A DNA stretch of 64,000 nucleotides from an uncultured Clostridia bacterium (GCA_934120045.1 CAKOTF010000008.1:17049-81048), one strand, 5' to 3'. Numbered from the stretch's first letter, positions 36,633 to 46,430 are shown. Notes: a model not told the origin generated them from the letters alone. Numbers and translations: made by a program.

Positions 36633-37124
36633 TTAATTTATGTTATTATTTTTTAACCAAGAAACAGATAATTTATTTTTTATTTCTTCTCTTGCCATTT
36701 CATTTGTAATCTCATAATTCATTGGTGCAATTAAAAATATTGAATTTGATATTTTTTGTATATGTCCATCTAAAGCATATACTCCTCCACTAATAAAATC
36801 AACAATTCTTCTTGCTACTTCTTTACTTACATATTCTAAATTTACTATTACAGATTTTTTTTCTTTTAATAAACTACAGATTTCTTCTGATTGTTCAAAT
36901 GTAGTTGGTTGTGATATCACCATCTTTATTGCTTGTGCTTGTTGTGTCATAGGTACAACCTTATTATTTTTTCTTCCAAAAAATTTTCTATCTTCATCTT
37001 CTTCATCATAATTATCATATGTATCTACATCATAATCTTCCTCATTAATGTCTTCTGCTTCTGATTGATTATTATTGTTCATTCCAATAACTCCCCAGAT
37101 TTTGTCCATTATAGCTCCTGCCAT
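36633..37124 (-). CDS. sepF: Cell division protein SepF
   Basis: SepF bundles FtsZ and tethers it to the membrane. The start at 37124 (MAGAIMDKIWGVIG) follows GGAGGG and restores the amphipathic membrane-targeting helix at the very N-terminus; a further upstream ATG would bury it. An acidic linker (residues about 20-50, Asp/Glu/Tyr-rich) leads to the SepF core with VVPMTQQAQ, VNLEYVSKEVARRIVDFISGG-like and IFLIAPMNYEI. Length is 163. It is followed by the DivIVA-like gene. Confidence 0.93.
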   Translation of the reverse strand: MAGAIMDKIWGVIGMNNNNQSEAEDINEEDYDVDTYDNYDEEDEDRKFFGRKNNKVVPMTQQAQAIKMVISQPTTFEQSEEICSLLKEKKSVIVNLEYVSKEVARRIVDFISGGVYALDGHIQKISNSIFLIAPMNYEITNEMAREEIKNKLSVSWLKNNNIN

Positions 37125-37285
37125 CTTAAACCCTCCTAATATTTTTACACTTCCATTTTTATTAGCCAAAATATTTTCCGACTTTTTTAACCTGCATATA
37201 GTATCTAACTTTTTTAGGCTTTTGTCAATAGTTTAGCTTTGTGTTACAGAAATTTAATATTTTTGTAACACATTTGTAACATTTT

Positions 37286-38521
37286 TTATTTTTGAGATCT
37301 GATAACTATTTCATCATAATTAGAGATTTTTTTATAATTTTTTATATCTTCTTCATTAACACCTATCTCTTGTAATTCTTTTGTTTCATATGACGAAATT
37401 ATAGAAAATGCCTCATTTTGTTTTTGAATTTTTACATAACATTTACTTTCCACACCAGATTTATTTTTTAAAACATAATATATGTTTTGCCCATTAATAT
37501 TTTCAAAATATATCGCCTGATTTGGTACTTTAAATCCAGCTTTTTCCCACCATATTACGTTTACTGCAATTTTTCTATGATTAATAACAGATGTACTCAT
37601 TCTATTTACTTCGAAAATTATAGTTCTTTTTCCACTTCCTTCATTTATTTGAACTATTTTAGCATTTTTTTCTTCTTCTGTTCCTGATAATTTTAAGTTA
37701 ACACTATCTCCAATTTTAGCACTATTCCCAAGCTCTGTATTTGTCACAACTGCCACATAATATTTAAAATTATCAATAATTTTACCACTCTCATTACTTG
37801 ATGATATTATTTGTCCTGTTTTTAAATCTAGACTTTCAAGAAATGTATCTGTAATTTCTCCCAAATTATCTGCTTTTAATTTTTCTTCTAAACCATCTAC
37901 TCTATAAGAAATAATTCCACTTGTTGTTGCATTTTTGTACATTACACCTTTAGTTAATTGATTTTCATATTCTTCTCTATCTTTTATTAATTTTTTTATA
38001 TTTTTATTTGATGTATTTTCTCCAATATATTTTATTTTTTTTGCTATTAATGTATCTATATTATCTTTATATTCTTTTATTTCTTGATAATTTGATAAAT
38101 TACTTATTTCGCCTAATTTTTCTTCTATTTGATTTTCTATAACTTTTATATCTGCTGTTGGTACATCATTTTTTTCTTGTTCTAATTCATTCTGTATTTG
38201 ATAATCTATTTGTTTTATGTTTTCCGTTATATCTTTTTCACTATCCTTATAATATCTAAAAACGATTTCATCTTTAGCTACTTTCTGTCCTTCTGTTGCT
38301 ATTGCATATATTCCATTTGAATTAGTATCATCTTTTATTACTGTTTCATTTCTAATAATATAACCAACAGTTTCTTCTTCTTCTAAAATTTCTCCATTTG
38401 TCACTACATATATATCTGTTGGATGTATTATAAGTAATATTACTGCATATAAAAAATATATTATTAAACACATGCTTACTATTATTGCAAATATTTTCTT
38501 AAGTTTCTTCGTTTTTATCAT
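37286..38521 (-). CDS. HlyD-like membrane-fusion/adaptor protein
   Basis: This 411-residue protein has a short cytoplasmic N-terminus, one transmembrane helix (about 10-32) and an extracytoplasmic part. That part consists of a barrel-like segment (ETVGYIIRNETVIKDD, then EGQKVAKDEIVFRYY), a coiled-coil hairpin (about 95-185), and a return beta-barrel domain (GKIIDNFKYYVAVVTNTEL, FKVPNQAIYFENINGQNIYYV). This is the layout of HlyD-family adaptors. No transporter gene is adjacent; its neighbours are sepF and miaA. A role with the division machinery is conceivable but not shown. Confidence 0.78.
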   Translation of the reverse strand: MIKTKKLKKIFAIIVSMCLIIYFLYAVILLIIHPTDIYVVTNGEILEEEETVGYIIRNETVIKDDTNSNGIYAIATEGQKVAKDEIVFRYYKDSEKDITENIKQIDYQIQNELEQEKNDVPTADIKVIENQIEEKLGEISNLSNYQEIKEYKDNIDTLIAKKIKYIGENTSNKNIKKLIKDREEYENQLTKGVMYKNATTSGIISYRVDGLEEKLKADNLGEITDTFLESLDLKTGQIISSSNESGKIIDNFKYYVAVVTNTELGNSAKIGDSVNLKLSGTEEEKNAKIVQINEGSGKRTIIFEVNRMSTSVINHRKIAVNVIWWEKAGFKVPNQAIYFENINGQNIYYVLKNKSGVESKCYVKIQKQNEAFSIISSYETKELQEIGVNEEDIKNYKKISNYDEIVIRSQK

Positions 38522-38539
38522 CTCCTATCATTTTAGATA

Positions 38540-39463
38540 TTACTTGTTTATTTCTTGTTCTATAATATTAATGTTATGCTCTATTTTTTCAAGTCCGTCT
38601 ATCCAAATAGTTTCTTTGTTTTTTCTAAACCATGTCAATTGTCTTTTGGCATATCTTCTGCTTTCTTGCTTGATTTTCTCAATCATCTCATCTCTTGTAA
38701 TTTGATTTTGTAAATATTCAACAACTTCTTTATATCCTAACCCTTGCATTGCTGTTGGAAAATGGTCATATTTTTTTTTCAAATTTTCAACCTCTTCAAT
38801 TAAACCATTTTCTATCATTTTATCAACTCTTATATTAATTCTTTCATATAATTTTTCTCTATTCATATTAATTGCAAATACTTTATATTCATATTTTATT
38901 TCTTTTTTTCTTGATTCGATTTCTTGTTCTGTTTTTGTTTTACCTGTAGCATGGTATATTTCTAGTACTCTTATTATTCTTTTTTTATCATTTGGACTAA
39001 TTTTTTGCATTGCCTGTTTATCAATTTCTTTTGCTTTATTGTATAAAAATTCTAATCCTTTTTCATCAGCTTCTTTTTCTAATCTTTTTCTGTATTCTTC
39101 ATCAAATTTTATTTCTGGATATTCTATTCCATATATTAGAGAATCAACATATAATCCTGTTCCACCAACAATTATCGGAATTTTTCCTTTATTTATAATT
39201 GTTTCTATCGCTTTTTCAGCATCATTTTTATAGTCTGCAACACTATATCTTGTATCTGGTGATACAAAATCTATCATATAATGTCGAATTCCCTGCATTT
39301 CTTCTTTTGTTACTTTTGCTGTTCCTATATTCATGTCTTTATATATTTGCATAGAATCACAAGAAATTATTTCTCCATCTATTTTTTTTGCTAATTCTAT
39401 TGATAATGCCGTTTTTCCAGATGCTGTTGGTCCACATATTACAATTACTTTTGGCTTATACAT
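38540..39463 (-). CDS. miaA: tRNA dimethylallyltransferase MiaA
   Basis: MiaA adds a dimethylallyl group to A37 of tRNAs reading UNN codons. P-loop GPTASGKT is at 11-18, followed by ISCDSMQIYKDMNIGTAK, GGTGLYVDSLI, the PNDKKRIIRVLEIY block, and QESRRYAKRQLTWFR near the C-terminus. All 307 residues align with the family. It lies 18 bases upstream of the HlyD-like gene and 20 bases after a small membrane-protein gene that follows mutL, so mutL-orf-miaA is probably one transcript. Confidence 0.96.
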   Translation of the reverse strand: MYKPKVIVICGPTASGKTALSIELAKKIDGEIISCDSMQIYKDMNIGTAKVTKEEMQGIRHYMIDFVSPDTRYSVADYKNDAEKAIETIINKGKIPIIVGGTGLYVDSLIYGIEYPEIKFDEEYRKRLEKEADEKGLEFLYNKAKEIDKQAMQKISPNDKKRIIRVLEIYHATGKTKTEQEIESRKKEIKYEYKVFAINMNREKLYERINIRVDKMIENGLIEEVENLKKKYDHFPTAMQGLGYKEVVEYLQNQITRDEMIEKIKQESRRYAKRQLTWFRKNKETIWIDGLEKIEHNINIIEQEINK

Positions 39464-39482
39464 TTTTGCTCCATTTCTATAA

Positions 39483-39914
39483 TTATTTAATCATGTTATA
39501 ATTATTTAAGATTCCATTTTGTGTATTTTTTAGATAAATAAATTCTATTATAATTAGTATAATAAATGTAATTAAAGACTTCTTTATTTTTTTTTCACAT
39601 TCTTCTTTAGTTATTTTTTCATTTTTGCTCTCATTTATTATTCTTGTAACATTTGGTAATAATAAAATTCCATTTATTGGTGTAAATATCAGTACTAATG
39701 TTTTCATTGCTATTGTTTTACTTTTACTGTTTGGATACTCTATTCCTATTGAAGAAATATTAAATAATATTATTGTAACTACAAAGCATAAAAGAATTTC
39801 AATTAAGAATATTATAATTTTATATTTTAACCCTATCCCATTTAATCCGTTATAAATAATTATACCTAATACAAAAAATAGTATTATTGATATTATAGTA
39901 ATTAGTACATTCAT
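39483..39914 (-). CDS. Unknown four-helix membrane protein
   Basis: I do not recognise this 143-residue protein. It has about four hydrophobic segments (2-24, 31-51, 66-86, 110-128), with a polar loop TRIINESKNEKITKEECEKK between the third and fourth. A GAAAGGACT site precedes the ATG. It sits tightly between mutL and miaA, with 15- and 19-base gaps, and must be cotranscribed with them. No motif hints at function. Confidence 0.6.
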   Translation of the reverse strand: MNVLITIISIILFFVLGIIIYNGLNGIGLKYKIIIFLIEILLCFVVTIILFNISSIGIEYPNSKSKTIAMKTLVLIFTPINGILLLPNVTRIINESKNEKITKEECEKKIKKSLITFIILIIIEFIYLKNTQNGILNNYNMIK

Positions 39915-39929
39915 TATATTAGTCCTTTC

Positions 39930-42287
39930 TTATTTTCTAGAAAATTTTCTTTCTATATCATATTTAGACATTTTTATTGCTATTGGATTTACATTTGAAT
40001 TGTCAAATGGTTCTGGTAGTGATAACAGTTTTTCTATTATACTTTGAATTTCTTCTTTTGTGTTATTGATATTTTCACTTTCAACAACCTTTTGGGCAAC
40101 TGTTTTTAAAAATTTTTCTTCTATTTCTTTTTTTTCTGTTCTAGCAACAGAATTTATTTCTTTTAAAATTTCTAAAAATAATTCTTTCGTCTCCATTTCA
40201 ACACATATTTCTGGAACTTCAGTCAATTTTATAGTATCTTCTCCAAATGGTTCAAATACAAAACCTGCTTTATTTAACATTTCTATATTATCTTTTGCTA
40301 TTTCCATATCTTTTTTGGATAATGTTATAACATCTGGTAATAATAATAATTGCGATGAATTTGCTTTTTCATTATAATAATTATTTTTTAATGCTTCATA
40401 TAAAATTCTTTCTCTTGCCTTTTTTTGATTTAATATATACATATCTTGATTTATTTCTAATATAGCATATTTCTCAAATGCAATTCCTATAAATTTATAA
40501 TTTACTTTCTGATTTTCTGGAAATTTATCAAATATTGATATATTGCCAACTGTTGTTGCCATATCATCAATATTATTTTCTTGCTTTACTTCAATTTTTT
40601 TCTGTTCTTCTAATGGCTTTGTTCCAAACATTTTCATATACATTTCTTCAAATTCTGGTGAGAACCTAGTTTTCTTTTCCACTACATTTTCTTTTTCTAT
40701 CTTTTCTTCATCATGTTGAATTTTGTATTTAACTTGTTCTGTTTTTGGTTGAGCAATTTTATCATCTTGCTTATCTTCTATTGTTTCATAATTATATTTT
40801 TCAGTGTTTAAATTCTCACTTACTTGTTGTTCTGACTCTTGAAGTACAGGAATATTATACTTTGTTTCTTCTTTTTTACTTTCTTCAGAAATTTTTGAAG
40901 AATTTTGACTTAATTCTTTTACTTCTTCTGTACTTTTTACTTTTTCTACATTAATTTCTTCGTTTCTATTTCCATAAGTTTCATTTAATACTTTTTGTTT
41001 TAATTCTTGTAATTTTCTCAATACTTCCTGATTTTTGTCATATACTTCATTTCCAATAAATTTAGAATTTTCAACAATTTGATCTTGTTTTATTTGTGCA
41101 TCTTCTACTTTTTCTTCTACTTTTTCTTCTTCTTTTTGGACTTCATTTTTTTCTATTTGTGTGCTATCATTTTCCACATTTTCTTTAAGCTGTTCTTCAA
41201 TCAATCCCATTTCTTGAAGTTTTCTTTGATTATATATTTGTTCTACAATAGTTTCTTTTCTTGGTTGAAATTCATTTTTTTCTTCTGCATTATTATTTTC
41301 ATCAGACAATAGTTTCTCTTTTATTGAATTATATACTGCTTTAAATATTGTATTTTCGTTTTCAAATCTTACTTCTAATTTTGCAGGATGAACATTTACA
41401 TCAACTTTTCTTGGATTCATATCTATATTTAATACTGCAAATGCAAATTTTCCAGATGGTATGTAATCTTTATATGCTCTTTCTGTTGCTGATGATAATA
41501 CCTTGTCTTTTACATATCTTTTGTTTACAAAAAATATTTGGTTTGATCTATTTGATCTTGCGATTTCTGGTTTTCCTATAACTCCATATATATGTATATC
41601 TTCTAATTCATAATCTACATCAATTATAGAATTTGCAACTGTTTTTCCATATAAACTATATATTACTGTTTTTAAATCTCCATTTCCATTTGTTTGAATT
41701 ACTGTTCTTCCTGTATTTATTAGTTTTAAAGCTATTTCAGGATGTGCTAATGCTATTCTTGATATTGTATCTTCTATATATCCAGCTTCTGTAAAGTCTT
41801 TTCTTAGAAATTTATATCTTACTGGTGTATTATAGAATAGATTTGTTACAGTTATTGTTGTTCCAACTCCTGCTCCAGTTTCAGATTTTTCTATTATATT
41901 TCCACCTTCAACAACTATTCTTTGTCCATTTTGTTGCATAGCTGTTTTTGAGACTAATTCTACTTTTGAAATTGCAGCAATACTTGCCAATGCTTCTCCA
42001 CGGAACCCCATAGATTTTACTGTGCTTAAATCTTCTGCTGATCTTATTTTACTTGTTGCATGTCTTTCAAATGCTATTTCTAAATCATCTTCTGCAATTC
42101 CTTTTCCATTGTCTGTTATACGTATATATGATATTCCACCATTTTTTATTTCTACTGTTATATTTGTTGCTCCTGCATCTATTGAATTTTCTACCATTTC
42201 TTTTATTGCTGATGCTGGTCTTTCTATTACTTCTCCAGCAGCTATTTTATTTATTGTTAAATCATCTAATAATACTATGTTTCCCAT
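39930..42287 (-). CDS. mutL: DNA mismatch repair protein MutL, endonuclease motifs lost
   Basis: MutL couples mismatch recognition to strand removal. The N-terminal GHKL ATPase domain is intact (EMVENSIDAGA, DNGKGI, FRGEALASI, GTTITVTNLFYNTPVR). A very long charged linker (about 330-570, Glu/Lys/Gln-rich) leads to the C-terminal dimerisation domain. The endonuclease motif DQHA-x2-E-x4-E of most non-E. coli MutLs reads NQKKARERILYE at 620-631. The ACKxAI and CPHGRP motifs are replaced by AQKVVESEN (731-739) and a stretch with NSNVNPIAI. The nickase is therefore probably inactive. MutS is not encoded next to it. The length of 785 is due to the linker. Confidence 0.95.
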   Translation of the reverse strand: MGNIVLLDDLTINKIAAGEVIERPASAIKEMVENSIDAGATNITVEIKNGGISYIRITDNGKGIAEDDLEIAFERHATSKIRSAEDLSTVKSMGFRGEALASIAAISKVELVSKTAMQQNGQRIVVEGGNIIEKSETGAGVGTTITVTNLFYNTPVRYKFLRKDFTEAGYIEDTISRIALAHPEIALKLINTGRTVIQTNGNGDLKTVIYSLYGKTVANSIIDVDYELEDIHIYGVIGKPEIARSNRSNQIFFVNKRYVKDKVLSSATERAYKDYIPSGKFAFAVLNIDMNPRKVDVNVHPAKLEVRFENENTIFKAVYNSIKEKLLSDENNNAEEKNEFQPRKETIVEQIYNQRKLQEMGLIEEQLKENVENDSTQIEKNEVQKEEEKVEEKVEDAQIKQDQIVENSKFIGNEVYDKNQEVLRKLQELKQKVLNETYGNRNEEINVEKVKSTEEVKELSQNSSKISEESKKEETKYNIPVLQESEQQVSENLNTEKYNYETIEDKQDDKIAQPKTEQVKYKIQHDEEKIEKENVVEKKTRFSPEFEEMYMKMFGTKPLEEQKKIEVKQENNIDDMATTVGNISIFDKFPENQKVNYKFIGIAFEKYAILEINQDMYILNQKKARERILYEALKNNYYNEKANSSQLLLLPDVITLSKKDMEIAKDNIEMLNKAGFVFEPFGEDTIKLTEVPEICVEMETKELFLEILKEINSVARTEKKEIEEKFLKTVAQKVVESENINNTKEEIQSIIEKLLSLPEPFDNSNVNPIAIKMSKYDIERKFSRK

Positions 42288-42362
42288 ATTATTCCTTGCC
42301 TTATGTAAATTTATTTAGGTTTATTTTGCTACCTATAAACATGGTTATATTCTATAATAAAA

Positions 42363-42396
42363 AAATAAAAATAGCAAGTTATCCTTGCTATTTTTT
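42363..42396 (-). terminator. Terminator between the glycosyltransferase and mutL
   Basis: AAAAATAGCAAG (42367-42378) pairs perfectly with CTTGCTATTTTT (42384-42395), loop TTATC. It has the same stem as the recA terminator. Confidence 0.85.
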
Positions 42397-42404
42397 ATGA
42401 TATT

Positions 42405-43697
42405 TTATGCAAATATTTGTCTTTTTTTAAATGGTAATATATTGTTCGTTTCTTTCTCTACTGCTGAATTTTTCTTTTCGATTCTTGCTTTTTCTTGTGC
42501 TATTTGCTTTTTTTGTCTCTCAGCCATTGTCTCACATATTGCTTTTTGATATGTAAAGTGTGTGTCTTGTGCTATTTTTTGCCAATTATAATTTTCTTTT
42601 ACCTTTATTTTTGCATTTTTTACAATATTATCACATAATTCTGGATTAAATAATAGTTCTAGTATTGAATCTGCAATTGAATTTGGATTTCCACAATAAC
42701 TTTTCATTCCTGTTACTCTGTGTTCCACTATTTCTCCTAATCCTCCTGCATCTGATACTACTATTGGCCTTTCTGCTAGCATTCCTTCTAGAGCTACAAT
42801 TCCAAATGGTTCATATGTACTTGGAAATACTGATATATCTGCTGCTTTATACATTTTTTCTACATCTTTTCCATTCATATATCCTGCAAAATATACTTTA
42901 TTTGAAATTCCTAAATAATCTGCTTGTGCTCTTAATTCATCAAGCATTCCACCTTTTCCAGCTATTACTAATTTTGCATCATGATATGAATCTAATACTT
43001 TTGGCATTGCTGCAATTAGATTTTGTACACCTTTTTCATATACTAATCTTCCCATGAATAATATTATTTTTTCATTATCCATTGCATATTTTCTTCTAAA
43101 TGAATAATCTCTGTCCATTCCTGTAAATTTATTTAAGTTAACACCATTTGGAACAACATTTATTTTTTCAAATGGTAATCCAAATAATCTTTGTACTTCA
43201 CTTTTCATATAATTACTGTTTACAATAACTTCATTTGCTTCATATGTAAGCATCCATTCTGTATCATTTATATATTTTTGATTTGGTTCTCTTATTCCAC
43301 TATTTCTTCCTGCTTCTGTTGCATGTATTGTTGCTACTATTGGGATATCAAATGAGTGTTTTAATGTTTTTGCAGCATTGGCAACTAACCAATCATGTGC
43401 ATGTATTACATCAAATTTTCCTTGTTCAGCAATTATTTGACTTGCTTTTTCTACCATATTAAAGTTAAGTTGTAATATCCAATCTATAAAATTATTTGGT
43501 TGTATCATATAGTTGTCTATTCTATAAACTTTTACTCCTTTATCATCCTCATAATATGGAACTTCTCCATCTCTGTATGTTACTACAGTTACTTCATGAC
43601 CATCTTTTATTAATCTATGTGATAGGTCATATACTACTCTTGATATTCCACCAACTACTCTTGGTGGATATTCCCATGTAAGCATCAATATTTTCAT
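42405..43697 (-). CDS. Family 4 glycosyltransferase
   Basis: This 430-residue GT-B enzyme resembles the glycogen-synthase-like branch of GT4. The N-terminal domain starts MLTWEYPPRVVGGISRVVYDL, with the glycine-rich loop and HAHDWL. The C-terminal domain has FMGRLVYEKGVQNLI, and the E-x7-E motif lies in TYEPFGIVALEGMLAERP. The C-terminal 40 residues are a charged tail. Substrate is not predictable: alpha-glucan synthesis or a surface glycan are both possible. It is monocistronic between pnp and mutL, with no glycogen genes nearby. Confidence 0.88.
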   Translation of the reverse strand: MKILMLTWEYPPRVVGGISRVVYDLSHRLIKDGHEVTVVTYRDGEVPYYEDDKGVKVYRIDNYMIQPNNFIDWILQLNFNMVEKASQIIAEQGKFDVIHAHDWLVANAAKTLKHSFDIPIVATIHATEAGRNSGIREPNQKYINDTEWMLTYEANEVIVNSNYMKSEVQRLFGLPFEKINVVPNGVNLNKFTGMDRDYSFRRKYAMDNEKIILFMGRLVYEKGVQNLIAAMPKVLDSYHDAKLVIAGKGGMLDELRAQADYLGISNKVYFAGYMNGKDVEKMYKAADISVFPSTYEPFGIVALEGMLAERPIVVSDAGGLGEIVEHRVTGMKSYCGNPNSIADSILELLFNPELCDNIVKNAKIKVKENYNWQKIAQDTHFTYQKAICETMAERQKKQIAQEKARIEKKNSAVEKETNNILPFKKRQIFA

Positions 43698-43835
43698 TGA
43701 TTGTACCCCTTTCTTAAGTTCTGTTTTTCTTCTGTTTCAGTTATACTTTGTATATTTTATACATAATTTTTGTTTTTGTCTATACATTTTACAAATTTTA
43801 TTGTTTTTTTATTAAATTTTTAATTATTGTCTACA

Positions 43836-43876
43836 AAAAAAGATTCTTATAATATTTTTTATATAAGAATCTTTTT
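43836..43876 (-). terminator. Terminator after pnp
   Basis: A perfect 15-base stem pairs AAAAAGATTCTTATA with TATAAGAATCTTTTT (43862-43876). It closes the pnp transcript. Confidence 0.85.
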
Positions 43877-43896
43877 AAATAGTTTATCATATAATT

Positions 43897-46080
43897 TTAT
43901 TCTTCTATTTTTTCTTCATTTAAAGGTGTTTCTGTGTTTTCCTCTGAAGAATTTTCATTTTTATTTTCTTCTGAATTATTTTCAACTAAATCTTTCATTG
44001 TTAAATTAATTCTTCCTTGATCATCTATTTCAATAACTTTTACCGGAACTTTATCTCCAACATTTACATAATCCGTAACATTTTTAATATGTTCTTTAGC
44101 TATTTTAGATATATGAACTAATCCTTCTTTTCCTCCACCAATATCTACAAATGCTCCAAATGATGTTGTTCTTGTTACTGTTCCATAATATATTTGTCCA
44201 ACTTCAACTACTCTTGCTATATTTTCTATTATATCTAATGCTTTTTCTCCCATTTCAGCATCTGTTGAATAAATAAATACTTGTCCATCTTCTTCAATAT
44301 CTATTTTTACACCTGTTTCATCAATTATTTTATTAATTGTTTCTCCACCTTTTCCAATTACATCTTTAATTTTTTCAACTTTAATTTGTGTTGTAATTAT
44401 ATGTGGTGCATATTTTGATATTTCTTCTCTTGGTTCTGAAATAACTGGTTTCATTATATCATCTAATATATATTGTCTTGCTTTTCTTGTTCTTGCAAAT
44501 GCTTCTTCTATTATCTTATATGATAATCCATCTACTTTAATATCTACTTGTATTGCTGTAATGCCTTTTTCTGTTCCGCCAACTTTGAAGTCCATATCTC
44601 CAAAAAAGTCTTCTAATCCTTGAATGTCTGTTAACATTACATAATCATCTGGATTTTCTGGATTTGTTACAAGTCCTGTTGAGATACCAGCAACTGGTCT
44701 CTTAATTGGAACACCTGCATCCATTAATGCTAATGTACTTCCACATATACTTGCTTGTGATGTTGAACCATTTGAAGATAGTACTTCTGATACAACTCTT
44801 ATTGCATATGGGAATTCTTCTACTGGTGGTAATACTGGAACTAATGCTTTTTCTGCTAATGCACCATGTCCAATTTCTCTTCTTCCAGGTCCTCTTGATG
44901 TTTTTGCTTCACCAACACTATATCCAGGGAAGTTATATTGATGCATATATCTTTTTGCTGTTTCTGTATCTATTCCATCTAATTCTTGTTCTTCACTCTT
45001 CATTCCAAGTGTTACTATTGACATTACTTGAGTTTGTCCTCTTGTAAATAATGCACTTCCATGTGTACGTGGTAATAATCCTACTTCACATGATAGTGGT
45101 CTTATTTCATCAATTGCTCTTCCATCAACTCTTTTATGTTCATAGAATATCATATCTCTTACACATTTTTTTTCTAATTTATAAACTGCTTCACCAATTT
45201 CTTGCTTTCTTTTTTCGAATTCTTCTTCTCCTAATTTTTCAGCAAGAGCATTTTCAATTTCTTCTGTTAATACTGCAACATTATTGTCTCTTGTGTCTTT
45301 GTCTATCTCTTGTACAGCTATTTTCATTTTTTCTGTATAATCTTTTTCTAATTCTTCATATAAATCATGATCTACTGCAAATGATTTGTATGCAAATTTT
45401 GGCTTTCCTATTTCGTCTTTCATTTTTTGAATAAATTGACATACTTTTTTAATTTCTTCATGTCCTTTTTTAATTGCATCTAACATTACATCATCAGGAA
45501 CTTCATTTGCTCCAGCTTCAATCATTGCTACTTTTTCAGCTGTTCCTGCAACTGTTAAATTTAAATCACTTATTTTTCTTTGTTCTTCTGTTGGATTTAT
45601 TACTATTTCTCCATTTACTAATCCTACATTTACTGCTGCTGTTGGTCCTCCAAATGGTATATCAGATATTGATAATGCTGCAGATGCCCCAATCATTGCT
45701 GCTACTTCTGGTGAATTATCTTGTTCAACACATAATACTGTTGCAACAACTACTACATCATTTCTGAAATCTTTTGGAAATAATGGTCTTAATGGTCTAT
45801 CTATAGCTCTTGATACTAATATTGCTTTATCACTTGGTTTTCCTTCTCTTTTTGTATAAGATCCTGGTATTTTTCCAACTGAATACATTTTTTCTTCAAA
45901 ATCTACTGATAATGGAAAAAAGTCTATTCCTTCTTTTGGTTCTTTTGATGCTGTAACATTTACCATTACAACTGTATCTCCATATTTTACTACAACATTT
46001 CCATTTGCTAATCCTGCTAATTTTCCTGTTTCTATTACAAGTTTTCTACCTGCTAATTCTGTTTCATAACTTTTAAACAT
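43897..46080 (-). CDS. pnp: Polynucleotide phosphorylase
   Basis: PNPase is a 3'-5' phosphorolytic exoribonuclease of mRNA decay. Two RNase PH domains (first about 1-220, second about 315-540 with LPRTHGSALFTRGQTQ and the DVKV-type Asp motif FKVGGTEKGITAIQ) flank a helical linker. They are followed by a KH domain (KIKDVIGKGGETINKII) and an S1 domain (YYGTVTRTTSFGAFVDIGGGKEGLVHISK). The acidic C-terminal tail is Asn/Glu-rich. All 727 residues are typical. It is downstream of rpsO as in many bacteria, but a structured 360-base interval separates them. Confidence 0.97.
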   Translation of the reverse strand: MFKSYETELAGRKLVIETGKLAGLANGNVVVKYGDTVVMVNVTASKEPKEGIDFFPLSVDFEEKMYSVGKIPGSYTKREGKPSDKAILVSRAIDRPLRPLFPKDFRNDVVVVATVLCVEQDNSPEVAAMIGASAALSISDIPFGGPTAAVNVGLVNGEIVINPTEEQRKISDLNLTVAGTAEKVAMIEAGANEVPDDVMLDAIKKGHEEIKKVCQFIQKMKDEIGKPKFAYKSFAVDHDLYEELEKDYTEKMKIAVQEIDKDTRDNNVAVLTEEIENALAEKLGEEEFEKRKQEIGEAVYKLEKKCVRDMIFYEHKRVDGRAIDEIRPLSCEVGLLPRTHGSALFTRGQTQVMSIVTLGMKSEEQELDGIDTETAKRYMHQYNFPGYSVGEAKTSRGPGRREIGHGALAEKALVPVLPPVEEFPYAIRVVSEVLSSNGSTSQASICGSTLALMDAGVPIKRPVAGISTGLVTNPENPDDYVMLTDIQGLEDFFGDMDFKVGGTEKGITAIQVDIKVDGLSYKIIEEAFARTRKARQYILDDIMKPVISEPREEISKYAPHIITTQIKVEKIKDVIGKGGETINKIIDETGVKIDIEEDGQVFIYSTDAEMGEKALDIIENIARVVEVGQIYYGTVTRTTSFGAFVDIGGGKEGLVHISKIAKEHIKNVTDYVNVGDKVPVKVIEIDDQGRINLTMKDLVENNSEENKNENSSEENTETPLNEEKIEE

Positions 46081-46143
46081 ATACTTTTTCTTTTATGGTT
46101 TATTTATATAATCCATAAACTCCTTTCTTTTATTCTTTACACC

Positions 46144-46250
46144 TATTTAAGTAAGTCAAACTTGTAATTAGATTGTAACCTCTATAATATGTTTTATTTG
46201 TTTAAAGCACATTATACAAGCTACTTTTCCAAATACATTTGACTTACTTT
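46144..46250 (-). promoter_or_regulatory. Structured leader upstream of pnp
   Basis: The 5' region of pnp folds in nested stems. AAGTAAGTCAAA (46149-46160) pairs with TTTGACTTACTT (46238-46249), CTTGTA (46161-46166) with TACAAG (46215-46220), leaving a 17-base bulge on one side, and TATAATATGT with ACATTATA inside. A long stem in a pnp leader recalls the RNase III/PNPase autoregulatory hairpin of E. coli, but function is inferred only. Confidence 0.4.
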
Positions 46251-46252
46251 AA

Positions 46253-46394
46253 GAACAAATAAGAAAAATTTTCAATTTTTCTTTGATTTGTTCTCGCCCG
46301 ATTTGAGTTTCTGAGCGAAGCGATGAAATCTCAAAGGGCTAGCGATTGTAGCATTTTATATAATAGGAAAGTATAACTTTCCTATTATATAAAA
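46253..46394 (-). repeat. Three consecutive hairpins between rpsO and pnp
   Basis: Reading leftwards from the rpsO terminator there are three further hairpins. The first is a perfect 19-base stem TTTTATATAATAGGAAAGT (46354-46372) with its complement at 46376-46394. The second is GCCC-ATTTGAG-TTTC/GAAA-TCTCAAA-GGGC (46296-46339). The third is GAACAAAT-AGAAAAATT with AATTTTTCTT-ATTTGTTC (46253-46293). None has a clear T-run on the minus strand. Together with the terminator and pnp leader they fill the gene-free interval 46081-46442. Confidence 0.6.
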
Positions 46395-46395
46395 C

Positions 46396-46430
46396 AAAAG
46401 GACGTAGGCTTTTATTGCACACGTCCTTTT
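46396..46430 (-). terminator. rpsO terminator
   Basis: A perfect 10-base stem, AAAAGGACGT (46396-46405) with ACGTCCTTTT (46421-46430), then TTTTGTTTTAT on the minus strand, 13 bases after the rpsO stop codon. Confidence 0.75.
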
